Below, one piece after another: positions 16,034-24,474 of a stretch of DNA of 64,000 nucleotides (the stretch's first letter is position 1; each line of letters starts with the position of its first letter). The DNA lies in NCBI GenBank assembly GCA_965603725.1, contig CBFDEC010000014.1:5421-69420 (forward strand), in the 5' to 3' direction. The notes under the pieces were generated by a model. It was not told where the DNA came from, did no database searches, and saw only the letters and a program-made list of their open reading frames with translations. This stretch comes from JAGGSN01 sp965603725. Its GTDB lineage: Bacteria > Zixibacteria > MSB-5A5 > UBA10806 > 4484-95. The position numbers were made by a program, and so were the translations under genes.

Positions 16034-16954
16034 TTAATCGTTCCAGGCTTCAATGTATTTATCAGCGGCGACAGCGGCAGTAGTGCCGTCCCCGACGGCA
16101 TTGGTAATCTGTTTACAAAGCTGTTTTCGGACATCGCCGATGGCATAAACGCCTTCTACAGAAGTCTGCATATATTCGTTTGTGATAATGTAACCATTTT
16201 CGTCTTTTGTAACTTCAAAATCAAAGATATTAGAATTAGGAACAAAGCCGATGAACGGGAAAAGGGCTCCGACCTTCAGGTTCGTTATCTTGCTGCTTTT
16301 GACATTCTTGATGTCTATCGATTCGATCACATCGCCGCCGTTAACCTTTTCTACCACAGAATCCCAGATAACTTCGACCTTCGGATTATTGAAGGCACGT
16401 TTCTGAATAATCTTCTGCGCCCGGAGTTGATCGCGACGATGGATGATATAAACTTTCGAACCGAACTTGGTAAGGTAGATCCCTTCCTCAACTGCGGCAT
16501 CGCCACCGCCTGCAATTGCAATAACCTGATCTTTAAAGAATGCGCCGTCACAGATAGCGCAATATGACACACCTTTGCCGGTGTATTCTTCCTCGCCGGG
16601 AACGCCGAGTTTTCGGGGCTGGCCGCCGGTACCGACAATCACAGCTTTGGCTTTGTATGAATCGTTTTCACCCTCGACTATCCTGAACTTGCCATCAAGT
16701 TTAATTGTCTTTGCCGAATCATATACTATCTTCAAACCGAACTTTACCGCATGGTTCTCCATTTTTTTAGCAAGGTCACGGCCGGAGATAGATTCGAATC
16801 CGGGATAATCCTCAACCAGTTCGGTGTTGACAATCTGTCCACCCGGCATAATCTCTTCGATACATATCGTATTAAGCTCAGCCCGCGCTGAATACATGCC
16901 GGATGTTAAACCGCCTGGACCTCCGCCTACAATTACAATATCCAATTCCTGCAT
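16034..16954 (-). CDS. trxB: Thioredoxin-disulfide reductase
   Basis: This 306-residue FAD enzyme passes electrons from NADPH to thioredoxin. It shows the FAD-binding GGGPGG (10-15), redox-active CAIC (C132 and C135), the NADPH-site GGGDAAVEE, and the C-terminal FAD segment AIGDVR. Length is normal for the low-molecular-weight class. GGAGG lies 6 bases before the ATG. It follows cobO by 16 bases on the same strand, so the two are probably co-transcribed. No thioredoxin gene is adjacent. Confidence 0.95.
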   Translation of the reverse strand: MQELDIVIVGGGPGGLTSGMYSARAELNTICIEEIMPGGQIVNTELVEDYPGFESISGRDLAKKMENHAVKFGLKIVYDSAKTIKLDGKFRIVEGENDSYKAKAVIVGTGGQPRKLGVPGEEEYTGKGVSYCAICDGAFFKDQVIAIAGGGDAAVEEGIYLTKFGSKVYIIHRRDQLRAQKIIQKRAFNNPKVEVIWDSVVEKVNGGDVIESIDIKNVKSSKITNLKVGALFPFIGFVPNSNIFDFEVTKDENGYIITNEYMQTSVEGVYAIGDVRKQLCKQITNAVGDGTTAAVAADKYIEAWND

Positions 16955-16970
16955 CGTTTCCTCCCGATAT

Positions 16971-17516
16971 TCAGTAATCTATGCCTTTTCGAGCTAATAC
17001 ATCCTTTTGATATGGATGTTTTATCTCTTTCATTTCCGTAACCAGATCAGCTCGTTCTATTAAATCCTCATGGGCATTTCTGCCGGTAATGATAATGTCC
17101 ATCTTTTCAGGCTTCTTGTCGAGTAAATGCATGACATCCTTGATGCCAATTAGCTCCAGTGAAACAGCCACGTTCAGCTCATCGAGAATCAGGATATTAT
17201 ACTTACCGGACAACATCAATTCTTTGGCCATTTTTAGCGCAGCTGCGGCCGCTTTAATATGCTCCTCTTTTGGCAGTCTGTCATTTAATATACCGACACA
17301 ACCTTTACCGCCCTGGTACAGCTCAACGTTGGGTAAATATTTCTTGATGCCGTCAAGTTCACCGTAATGCCAGCTTCCTTTAATAAACTGTACAATCGCT
17401 ACTTTGAGGTCATAACCCGCCGCCCTGACACAAATCCCGAGGGCGGCAGTTGTTTTGCCCTTGCCGTTGCCGGTATATACAATAGTTAAACCTGTTTTTT
17501 CCCGTTTATCAGTCAT
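16971..17516 (-). CDS. cobO: Corrinoid adenosyltransferase (CobO/BtuR family)
   Basis: This 181-residue protein has the P-loop YTGNGKGKTTAALG (residues 14-27) and the family segments VQFIKGSWHYGEL, LILDELNVAV and IITGRNAHEDLIERADLVTEM. It transfers the adenosyl group of ATP to cob(I)alamin or cob(I)yrinate diamide, making the coenzyme form of B12. No other corrin genes or B12 riboswitch are visible nearby, so it may serve salvage. It is the first gene of a cobO-trxB pair. Confidence 0.93.
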   Translation of the reverse strand: MTDKREKTGLTIVYTGNGKGKTTAALGICVRAAGYDLKVAIVQFIKGSWHYGELDGIKKYLPNVELYQGGKGCVGILNDRLPKEEHIKAAAAALKMAKELMLSGKYNILILDELNVAVSLELIGIKDVMHLLDKKPEKMDIIITGRNAHEDLIERADLVTEMKEIKHPYQKDVLARKGIDY

Positions 17517-17626
17517 GGCAAATACCTCATACGATTCTTCTAAACTTACAGTTGCCTGTTACGGTTTCGAGAATTTGCATTTATTGTTCAAACTGTAAGA
17601 ATTAAATACTCTCAACACAGTATTAA

Positions 17627-17653
17627 ACTATATCAATCATAAAGGTATGTCAA
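17627..17653 (-). promoter_or_regulatory. Candidate promoter of cobO-trxB
   Basis: On the minus strand TTGACA (17653-17648) is followed after 15 bases by TATAGT (17632-17627). The spacer is shorter than ideal. It lies about 110 bases upstream of the cobO start. Confidence 0.35.
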
Positions 17654-17750
17654 GGATTGGCAGATATTAACAAGAGATATAATAGTATTGGAATTTTTGC
17701 CTGTTTAGACAGGAATCTTTTAAAACGGTATAGTTTTTCCTTTCAAACCT

Positions 17751-17801
17751 GGTCACAAAGCTCTGCTTTGCGACCTAAAAGTTACCAAGCCAAGCTTGGT
17801 A
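17751..17801. repeat. Palindromic repeats (GGTCACAAAG and GTTACCAAG types)
   Basis: GGTCACAAAGC...GCTTTGCGACC (17751-17775) and GTTACCAAGC...GCTTGGTAA (17781-17801) are imperfect palindromes. They resemble those at 21229-21253 and 21375-21397. They lie in the 358-base gap between cobO and the PUR-domain gene, where nothing else is recognisable except the candidate cobO promoter. Confidence 0.65.
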
Positions 17802-17874
17802 AATAGACCCAAACATCATCGATTTTGATTTTTTACACAACCTGCTTGTAATCAGCATTTCATGCATTTGGGCA

Positions 17875-18099
17875 TTATTGCTGCAATTCGGCCGCAATTT
17901 CTTCTAAGGCGCTGAAAAATTTCTTAAAATCATCTTCGAATACCATTAGTCTGTGTTTTTCAAATTCGCCATTCTTTTTCCTCGACTCGCTTATGATAAG
18001 GTATTTATTACCTTTCATTGATTCTTTCACATCAAAAAAATATGTCCTTGACCCAGCCCGAACAGTCTTTGATAAAATGGCTTCTTTTACATCTGACAT
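17875..18099 (-). CDS. Small PUR-domain (DUF3276) nucleic-acid-binding protein
   Basis: This 74-residue protein has the single-repeat PUR-alpha-like pattern: RTYFFDVKESMKGNKYLIISES, then KNGEFEKHRLMVFEDDFKKFFSALEE. Family members in Bacteroidetes and spirochaetes dimerise and bind single-stranded DNA or RNA. GGAGGTTAGC directly precedes the ATG. It is monocistronic here. The family call rests on recalled pattern; the fold is not in doubt from the beta-beta-beta-beta-alpha spacing. Confidence 0.8.
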   Translation of the reverse strand: MSDVKEAILSKTVRAGSRTYFFDVKESMKGNKYLIISESRKKNGEFEKHRLMVFEDDFKKFFSALEEIAAELQQ

Positions 18100-18252
18100 G
18101 CTAACCTCCAGTTTTTCATGCTAGTCTTGTAATTAACTACTATCCGGGTATGACAGAACCTGTCAGTGATTTTGATGTCTTTTTAATTTTATTGAATTTA
18201 AATCCATCTCTGTACGCGGCATCCGCCTTTATCGATGGGTTTGCCCGTTATA

Positions 18253-18282
18253 GTGGGGCACACGAGGACATGTGCCGCCCAC
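18253..18282. repeat. GTGGGGCACACG palindrome
   Basis: GTGGGGCACACGAGGACATGTGCCGCCCAC is an imperfect palindrome; a relative stands at 50871-50898 in the opposite orientation. It overlaps the start of the next small frame. Confidence 0.7.
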
Positions 18283-18466
18283 AAAAGAATCGCTTGTAAT
18301 AGGCCGCGAGGTAGATATTTGTTCGGACATTCCAGGGTCGGGTGTCAGGGTGATTGCCAGCGGCCGGGTAACCGGTATTGGCGATAATTTAGAGCTTTTT
18401 ATCGAAGGTGAAGACCGACCGGTTTCAAAAGGAAGATTGATTATTAAAAATCAAAATATCTCTTGA
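18272..18466 (+). CDS. Hypothetical 64-residue protein, start uncertain
   Basis: This frame from a GTG at 18272 encodes a soluble, beta-rich sequence (LVIGREVDICSDIPGSGVRV, VTGIGDNLELFIEGEDR). It reads like real protein and is followed 50 bases later by a rho-independent terminator. However, the GTG lies inside a palindromic repeat and has no ribosome-binding site. It may be the remains of a gene whose start was displaced by the repeat. I recognise no family. Confidence 0.35.
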   Translation: MPPTKESLVIGREVDICSDIPGSGVRVIASGRVTGIGDNLELFIEGEDRPVSKGRLIIKNQNIS

Positions 18467-18515
18467 TAGTTCCAAAATAGTAGCTTATCATAAGAATTGA
18501 TTATTAAAATAATTG

Positions 18516-18543
18516 AGAAACAGCTGTTACTGTTTCTTTTTTT
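18516..18543 (+). terminator. Rho-independent terminator
   Basis: AGAAACAG and CTGTTTCT pair around a 6-base loop, followed by a run of eight T. It lies between the small frame ending at 18466 and the malic enzyme gene, and implies a transcript arriving from the left. Confidence 0.75.
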
Positions 18544-18722
18544 AGCGTTAATCTATGCAGGCAACAATGGGATAATTGGAAATCAATATATGAAGTCAAT
18601 TGATTCTATGATGATATTTGTCTACATATTAACACAGCAAATTATAGGATATTTGCTGCCGGTATGGAACGATTTTGAAATTTCTTTTTGATATAAAGTA
18701 ATTCTGTTTTTTTGGAGGAACA

Positions 18723-21002
18723 ATGATTACCAAAGAAGAAGCGTTAAGATATCATAGTCGAGGACGGAAGGGGAAAATAGAAGTAAATCCCACTAAACCA
18801 TGTGTTACCCAGCTGGATTTATCTCTGGCTTATACTCCTGGAGTAGCGGAACCATGCCGCGTGATAGAAAAAGACCCGGATGCGGCTTTTGAATATACGG
18901 CCCGAGCTAACCTGGTAGCCGTTATTACCAATGGCACGGCTGTACTGGGGCTTGGCAATATCGGCCCGCTGGCAGGCAAACCTGTTATGGAAGGAAAAGG
19001 GGTTTTATTTAAACGATTTGCCGATATCGATGTTTTTGATATCGAGCTTGATGTTACCGATCCTGACGAGTTTATTAATATTGTAAAAAAAATGGAACCG
19101 ACTTTTGGCGGTATCAATCTGGAGGATATTAAAGCCCCGGAATGTTTTCATATTGAGCAGGCTTTAAAAGAAGCAATGGGAATTCCAGTGTTTCATGACG
19201 ACCAGCATGGAACGGCGATAATTTCTGGAGCTGCGCTTCTCAATGGTTGCGAAATAACCGGTAAAGACATAAGTGATATTAAAGTCGTATTTAACGGGGC
19301 TGGCGCTGCCGGTATCGCTTGTGCCAGACATTATGTCAATCTTGGAGTTAAGCACGATAATATTATTATATGCGATTCAAAAGGAGTTGTTTACAAAGGC
19401 AGACAGAAGGGAATGAATAAATACAAAGAAGAATTTGCTTCAGATACCGATGCCCGTACGCTTAAAGATGCTTTGAAAGGGGCAGATGTGTTCTGTGGTG
19501 TATCTGTAGCGAATGTGGTTAGCCAGGATATGGTACGATCAATGGCTAAATCCCCGATAATCTTTGCCATGGCTAATCCTGATCCTGAAATTACTTATCC
19601 TGAAGCCAAAGCGGCTCGGGATGATGTAATTATGGCTACCGGTCGATCCGACTACCCCAATCAGGTGAATAATGTGCTTGGTTTTCCATTTATTTTCCGC
19701 GGCGCTCTGGATGTACGAGCGACGGCAATCAACGAAGAAATGAAAATCGCCGCCACTAAGGCTCTGGCTGATCTGGCTAAAGAGCCGGTTCCTGAATCTG
19801 TCAGCGCCGCCTATGGAGGAATCTCCCTTGATTTTGGTAAAGATTATATTATCCCCAAACCTTTCGATCATCGAGTTCTGTTATGGGAAGCAAAAGCAGT
19901 GGCTGAAGCGGCTATGAAAACTGGAGTTGCCAGACGTAAAATTGATCCGGAAAAGTATACAATAAAACTTGAATCGCTTCTTGGTCGCGCCCGGGCAGTT
20001 ATGCGGACAGTTATTAATTACAGCCGCAAGCAGTCCAAGCGCGTTGTTTTCCCAGAAGGCGAAAATAAAAAAATTCTCTATGCGGCAAGAAGTATCTATA
20101 AAGATAAGATAGGCATACCAATCCTTTTAGGAAGTATCGACCTTATTAAAGAACGCGCCCGTAATTTAGGAATTGATCTTGAGGGAATTGAACTTATCGA
20201 TCCTAAACGTTCTACTGCCTCTGAAAAATATGCCGAAATACTTCACCAGTTATGCCATCGGCGGGGAATGACCAAGCTTGATTCGCTTATTGATCCTATA
20301 TACTTTGGCTTAATGATGCTTCAGCAGGGTGATGCGGATGCTTTCGTCGCCGGAGCCACCAAACATTATCCTGAAGTTTTACGGCCTGTGCTGCAAGTTT
20401 TCCCCAAAAAAAATCCAAATGATCGTATCGCAGCGATGAGCATTGTGCTGCTTAAAGACAAAGTATTTTTCTTTGCCGATACAGCCGTTAATATCAATCC
20501 AACTGCCGGGCAGATTGCTGATATTGCTATTGTTTGTGCGCGCCAGGCACGATTGCTGGGTATTAAGCCGAGAGTTGCCTTGATTTCTTACAGCAACTTC
20601 GGTTCTGTTAGGGGTGAATTATCAATTAAAATGCAAAAAGCTGTTGAGCTGATTCATGAAATTAATCCGGAATTAGAAGTTGATGGTGAAATGCAAGCTG
20701 ATACAGCAGTATCTCCTGACATTCTGAAAAAGACTTATCCTTTCTCTGATCTTAAGAATACTGCCAATGTGCTTATTTTCCCAGACTTGCAGTCCGGCAA
20801 TATTGCCTATAAGCTGGTGCAAAGACTTGGAGGCGCTGAAATTATTGGCCCGCTTCTAATAGGGGTGGATAAACCAATCCAGCTTTTACAAGTGGGATCG
20901 TATAATGTGCGCGATATTGTTCATCTTGCTGCATTTGCTGTCATGGAATCTCAGGGAATATTTCAGAAGGAACTGTTTAACTCTGTTAGCATTGATGATT
21001 AA
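18723..21002 (+). CDS. maeB: Malic enzyme fused to a phosphotransacetylase-like domain (MaeB type)
   Basis: This 759-residue protein has an N-terminal malic enzyme domain (about 1-410) with AYTPGVAEP, FADIDVFDIELD, EDIKAPECF, PVFHDDQHGTA and the nucleotide-binding VFNGAGAAGIACA. A C-terminal domain (about 430-759) is related to phosphate acetyltransferase (VVFPEGENKKIL, FVAGATKHYPEV). It decarboxylates malate to pyruvate, usually with NADP. The C-terminal domain in this family is generally regulatory, binding acetyl-CoA, rather than catalytic. GGAGG lies 5 bases before the ATG. An open in-frame segment follows the stop (see 21003-21194). Confidence 0.95.
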   Translation: MITKEEALRYHSRGRKGKIEVNPTKPCVTQLDLSLAYTPGVAEPCRVIEKDPDAAFEYTARANLVAVITNGTAVLGLGNIGPLAGKPVMEGKGVLFKRFADIDVFDIELDVTDPDEFINIVKKMEPTFGGINLEDIKAPECFHIEQALKEAMGIPVFHDDQHGTAIISGAALLNGCEITGKDISDIKVVFNGAGAAGIACARHYVNLGVKHDNIIICDSKGVVYKGRQKGMNKYKEEFASDTDARTLKDALKGADVFCGVSVANVVSQDMVRSMAKSPIIFAMANPDPEITYPEAKAARDDVIMATGRSDYPNQVNNVLGFPFIFRGALDVRATAINEEMKIAATKALADLAKEPVPESVSAAYGGISLDFGKDYIIPKPFDHRVLLWEAKAVAEAAMKTGVARRKIDPEKYTIKLESLLGRARAVMRTVINYSRKQSKRVVFPEGENKKILYAARSIYKDKIGIPILLGSIDLIKERARNLGIDLEGIELIDPKRSTASEKYAEILHQLCHRRGMTKLDSLIDPIYFGLMMLQQGDADAFVAGATKHYPEVLRPVLQVFPKKNPNDRIAAMSIVLLKDKVFFFADTAVNINPTAGQIADIAIVCARQARLLGIKPRVALISYSNFGSVRGELSIKMQKAVELIHEINPELEVDGEMQADTAVSPDILKKTYPFSDLKNTANVLIFPDLQSGNIAYKLVQRLGGAEIIGPLLIGVDKPIQLLQVGSYNVRDIVHLAAFAVMESQGIFQKELFNSVSIDD

Positions 21003-21194
21003 TGTATCGGAGGATTTAATACTAAGCTAAAACTCTACCATGGGCGGCTGATTGAGGCTCGCGTTGTTCAGAAGTTTGTCTCTGATAACACCGATGGCCG
21101 GGTCAACCCACTGATGCCGGCGATGGGGCCAAACGTAGCAGGTGTAATCGGCTCTGCCGTTGCAGCCGGTGTTTTCCTAACGCTGTTGATGTGA
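21003..21194 (+). pseudogene. Open coding-like segment without a start codon, downstream of maeB
   Basis: Directly after the maeB stop, in the same frame, 63 codons stay open. From 21024 the sequence reads like a small protein: KLKLYHGRLIEARVVQKF, then NPLMPAMGPNVAGVIG, ending in a hydrophobic helix and TGA. CGGAGG stands at 21008-21013, at the right distance for a start at the ACT codon 21021-21023, but no ATG, GTG or TTG is there. It may be a small gene whose start codon was lost. I do not recognise the family. Confidence 0.4.
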
Positions 21195-21228
21195 GATGGC
21201 AAAAAAGCAGGCCAAAACCTTCACTTCT

Positions 21229-21253
21229 CGTTCCCAAACTCTGTTTGGGAACG
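21229..21253. repeat. CGTTCCCAAAC palindrome
   Basis: CGTTCCCAAACTCTGTTTGGGAACG is an almost perfect palindrome with an 11-bp stem, followed by TACTGATTC and not by a T-run. It is one of three related elements between maeB and tRNA-Leu. Confidence 0.8.
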
Positions 21254-21348
21254 TACTGATTCTTAAAACTCCGTTTTAATTGAAAAAGGAATAGACAATA
21301 TGCACGATCTTTATGGAATAACACGGAAAGATTGGATACATTTTTACT

Positions 21349-21397
21349 CGAAACGGAGTTTCGATTTTCATTGTGTTACCAAACAGAGTTTGGTAAC
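21349..21397. repeat. Paired palindromes (CGAAAC and GTTACCAAAC types)
   Basis: CGAAACGGAGTTTCG (21349-21363) and GTTACCAAACAGAGTTTGGTAAC (21375-21397) are short hairpins of the same general design as 21229-21253 and 17751-17801. Confidence 0.75.
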
Positions 21398-21432
21398 AAG
21401 AAAACAATGGATTACGAGGATTTAGAACCTAT

Positions 21433-21516
21433 TGCCGGAGGGGGGATTCGAACCCCCACGCCCGTGAGGACACTGCGCCCTGAACACAGCGTGTCTGCCA
21501 GTTTCACCACTCCGGC
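21433..21516 (-). tRNA. tRNA-Leu (anticodon CAG)
   Basis: On the minus strand, acceptor GCCGGAG pairs with CTCCGGC, the D-arm has AAACTGGCAGAC, and the anticodon loop TTCAGGG gives CAG inside the stem CTGTG/CGCAG. A long variable arm (GTGTCCTCACGGGC) and a T-arm with GGTTCGAATC follow. The long variable arm and CAG anticodon identify leucine. The CCA end is not encoded. Confidence 0.95.
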
Positions 21517-21666
21517 ATTTACAGACAGCGGATATTATAGTAATTCGATTCAGCACAGGCAAGATTTATTTTTTCACCTTGAATGTTAAAGATTTTAATT
21601 GAATGAATATCTTAATTGCTAAATAATTCCTTGAAACATCCTGTAAACCATCCTATATTCGCCCCC

Positions 21667-22131
21667 GTGACTGATGATGAAAAAATTAAAACTGTGGCTA
21701 CAAACCGTAAGGCCCTGCATGATTACGAAATCGTGGAAAAATACGAGGCCGGAATCGAGCTTATCGGCGGTGAAGTCAAATCAGTAAGAGCGGCAAAAAT
21801 ATCATTCAAGGATGCCTTTGCCATCCTGAAAAGAGGCGAAGTAATATTGTTAAACCTTCATATCGCCCCTTACGATAAAGCCTCTCATTTCAGCCATGAG
21901 CCGGAACGCCCGCGGCGGCTTTTACTTCATAAAAAAGAAATCAGGAAAATTAAAGCAAAAATCGAGGAACAGGGGTTCACACTGGTGCCGTTGAAAGTCT
22001 ATTTCCGCGGTCGGTATGTTAAAATTGAACTGGCAGTAGCCCGGGGTAGACGTAAATATGATAAACGTCAAGTAATCGCCAAACGTGAAGCTGATAGAGA
22101 GATGAGGAGAATTACCAAGCATAAGAGATGA
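21667..22131 (+). CDS. smpB: SsrA-binding protein SmpB
   Basis: This 154-residue protein carries tmRNA to stalled ribosomes in trans-translation. It has the family landmarks ATNRKALHDYEI, EAGIELIGGEVKSVR, HIAPYDKASHFSHEP, RPRRLLLHKKEI, TLVPLKVYF and the basic C-terminal tail ARGRRKYDKR. I start it at the GTG at 21667, which gives normal length; TTG codons at 21616 and 21631 would add a tail not seen in the family. No Shine-Dalgarno is clear for any of them. It overlaps the next gene by 4 bases (ATGA). Confidence 0.92.
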   Translation: MTDDEKIKTVATNRKALHDYEIVEKYEAGIELIGGEVKSVRAAKISFKDAFAILKRGEVILLNLHIAPYDKASHFSHEPERPRRLLLHKKEIRKIKAKIEEQGFTLVPLKVYFRGRYVKIELAVARGRRKYDKRQVIAKREADREMRRITKHKR

Positions 22132-23633
22132 ACACTGATTTGTTACTATCGTATAAGACACTAATGCGAAAACTGATTGTCGTTTCACTTTTTCTGCTTG
22201 TTTATGTTCAAGCGCAGGCTGAAATCAAAGCTGTCTGGACCGATAAAGGGAAAAAAGTAAGCATTGCTTCGATAGATCAGGATGGCATTGAGTATATCTC
22301 TTTAACCGAGCTGTCATATTTTTTGGAATGCGACCATTTCGCCGATCTCAGAAAAGGTTCAGGAACGCTTATATTAAAAAACGGCGGCTTAGACTACACT
22401 CTTTTTTCACCCTATGTCACGGTGGGCGACAAAAGCTACAACATCTTTTATAACATAATCCTTTATAATGGTGAATTTCATGCGCCGGTGGAGCATATTA
22501 TCCCGGTCATCGACAAGCTGATACCGGATGATCTGCTTTATTTAACAAAAGAAAAATCGATTGGACTATTCCCGGCTTTGTACAATGTTGTTGACCTTAT
22601 TGCCCAGCAAAAAATGAACGGTCTGCTGATCGAGGCGCTGGTCTCCGAAAGACTGCAATATGATCTTGTGAAGACAAATGACAACTGGCTGATACTGACC
22701 ATGTACCAGGGTAAGATCGACACTTCTTTATTTAACGGTAAAAGACCGGATATAGCTATATATGATACTAGGGCGTACCAGTTCGATAATTCCGCTCAAT
22801 TATCAATTCGTCTAAGACCCAGGGATTTTACATTTGTCAGCAAGCTCAAGGAGAATCCGCTTCGAATTCAGATAATGGTTAAGGGTGAGGGGTTTGCGGA
22901 TACAGTGCTTTCTTATATGCCGGGAGCCGATGATATGAGGAATAACCTTATTGACGTTATAGTCGTCGACCCCGGGCATGGCGGCGAGGACGATGGAGCA
23001 ATAGGGCCATCCGGAGTTAAGGAAAAAGATATTAATTTGGAAATCAGCAAGAAACTGAAAAGCATGCTGGAGGATAAAGGCTTCCAGGTAATCCTAACCC
23101 GTGACGTTGACAGGTTTGTGACTCTTAGCGACAGGACCAAAATAGCCAATGAAGCCGGCGCAGATATTTTTATAAGTATTCACGCTAATTCCTCGAAAAA
23201 TATAAATGCCCGCGGTTTTATTTCGTTCTTTTTATCTGACGCTAAAACCGATCAGGCAAGAGCGACTGCCGCTCTGGAAAATGCCTCGATAAGATTCGAA
23301 TCATCCGAAAGCCAGAAAGATTATGTCTCGGACCTTGATTTTATCCTTCTGGATATGGTTCAGAGCGAGTTTTTAAAAGAATCGGCTGATCTGGCGGGCA
23401 CGATTGAGCAGAATATTCAAAAATATACTAAAATCAGCAGCCGGGGAGTTGACCAGGCAGGCTTCTTTGTTCTGAATAAGGCGTATATGCCCTCGGTGCT
23501 TATTGAATCTGCCTTTATATCGAATAAAAAAGATGAAAAGCTCTTGAAAAGCGAAAATACATATAACGATATTGCTCGGGCGATTGCCGAGTCGGTGTAT
23601 CAATTTAAGCAGAAGTATGAAGCTTTAAAATGA
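22128..23633 (+). CDS. N-acetylmuramoyl-L-alanine amidase (Amidase_3, AmiC-like)
   Basis: This 501-residue protein cleaves the amide bond between MurNAc and the stem peptide of peptidoglycan. A signal peptide (MRKLIVVSLFLLVYVQAQA) is followed by an N-terminal region resembling copper-amine-oxidase-like or AMIN-type domains. The zinc amidase domain starts near residue 275 with VVDPGHGGEDDGAIG (H284), then GVKEKDINLE, ISIHANSSK and the catalytic-glutamate segment VLIESAFISN. The ATG at 22128 overlaps smpB; the ATG at 22164 starts the signal peptide directly and may be the true start. It overlaps murI by 4 bases, so smpB-amidase-murI are translationally coupled. Confidence 0.92.
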   Translation: MNTDLLLSYKTLMRKLIVVSLFLLVYVQAQAEIKAVWTDKGKKVSIASIDQDGIEYISLTELSYFLECDHFADLRKGSGTLILKNGGLDYTLFSPYVTVGDKSYNIFYNIILYNGEFHAPVEHIIPVIDKLIPDDLLYLTKEKSIGLFPALYNVVDLIAQQKMNGLLIEALVSERLQYDLVKTNDNWLILTMYQGKIDTSLFNGKRPDIAIYDTRAYQFDNSAQLSIRLRPRDFTFVSKLKENPLRIQIMVKGEGFADTVLSYMPGADDMRNNLIDVIVVDPGHGGEDDGAIGPSGVKEKDINLEISKKLKSMLEDKGFQVILTRDVDRFVTLSDRTKIANEAGADIFISIHANSSKNINARGFISFFLSDAKTDQARATAALENASIRFESSESQKDYVSDLDFILLDMVQSEFLKESADLAGTIEQNIQKYTKISSRGVDQAGFFVLNKAYMPSVLIESAFISNKKDEKLLKSENTYNDIARAIAESVYQFKQKYEALK

Positions 23634-24457
23634 ACAGGTCGCGGCAAACAGATTTTAATAGACCTGTCGGCGTTTTCGATTCAGGGGTCGGAGGTTTAAC
23701 TGTTGTCAGGCAGATCTTTCGAAAACTGCCCAAAGAGCAGGTGATTTATTTTGGTGATACCGGCCGTTTCCCGTATGGTATCAGGTCGGCTGAGGTAATC
23801 AAACGTTTTTCCCGTCAGAATGTTAATTTCCTGCTGGAGCAAAAAGTAAAAATGATTGTAGTTGCCTGCAACACCGCTTCGGCTCAGGCGCTTGATTATA
23901 TTAAAAAGATATTTAATATCCCGATGGTTGGAGTGATCGAGCCGGGAGCTAAGGCGGCGGCCAGCTATACCCGAAACGGCCATATCGGGATAATTGGCAC
24001 AGAAGGAACAATCGAGTCATCATCATATACCAAAGCCTTGCTAAAAATCAATCCCCGGCTAAAGGTGTTTGGCCTGGCCTGCCCGTTATTCGTTGCCCTG
24101 GCGGAGAACGGTTATATAAATAAAGAAGCCGCTTACCTGATCGCCGAGGATTATCTCAGGTTCATGAAACAGAAAAAGGTTGATACGCTTGTTCTGGGGT
24201 GCACGCATTATCCTCCATTAAAGAATGTTATAAGAAAAGTTATGCGCAAACATGTGCGCCTGGTTGATTCGGCGGAGGAGACTGCCCGGTCAGTTAAGGA
24301 ATTACTTGCCGATTTGCAATTAAACAGCAGAGCTAAGAAAGTAAAAGCTCATAGATTTTTTGTTTCCGATACTCCGGATAAGTTGAAACGCATGTCCAGG
24401 CACTTTGTTGGTCGGCAGATTAAACGGGTTGTCAGAGTCGATATCAATTCATATTGA
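23630..24457 (+). CDS. murI: Glutamate racemase
   Basis: This 275-residue cofactor-independent racemase supplies D-glutamate for peptidoglycan. It has GVFDSGVGGLTV (D18), the catalytic cysteines C80 (VACNTAS) and C191 (LGCTHYP), and FGDTGRFPYG. Its place between a peptidoglycan amidase and rdgB fits a cell-wall run of genes. The start overlaps the amidase stop (ATGA). Confidence 0.95.
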   Translation: MNRSRQTDFNRPVGVFDSGVGGLTVVRQIFRKLPKEQVIYFGDTGRFPYGIRSAEVIKRFSRQNVNFLLEQKVKMIVVACNTASAQALDYIKKIFNIPMVGVIEPGAKAAASYTRNGHIGIIGTEGTIESSSYTKALLKINPRLKVFGLACPLFVALAENGYINKEAAYLIAEDYLRFMKQKKVDTLVLGCTHYPPLKNVIRKVMRKHVRLVDSAEETARSVKELLADLQLNSRAKKVKAHRFFVSDTPDKLKRMSRHFVGRQIKRVVRVDINSY

Positions 24458-24474
24458 CCGCAAATCATTTTGTC

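Noticed and set aside
17517..17874. Cobalamin riboswitch upstream of cobO
   Set aside because: No B12-box-like sequence or large structured region; only short palindromes and a weak promoter are visible.
18497..18691. 64-codon frame from a TTG with hydrophobic sequence
   Set aside because: No ribosome-binding site, starts just before and reads through a rho-independent terminator, and the composition is that of A+T-rich DNA.
21103..21324. Minus-strand 73-codon frame near tRNA-Leu
   Set aside because: Reads through the CGTTCCCAAAC palindrome and opposes the better protein-like segment at 21003-21194.
21520..22131. tmRNA gene close to smpB
   Set aside because: No tRNA-Ala-like ends or tag frame are visible around smpB; the nearby RNA gene is a normal tRNA-Leu.
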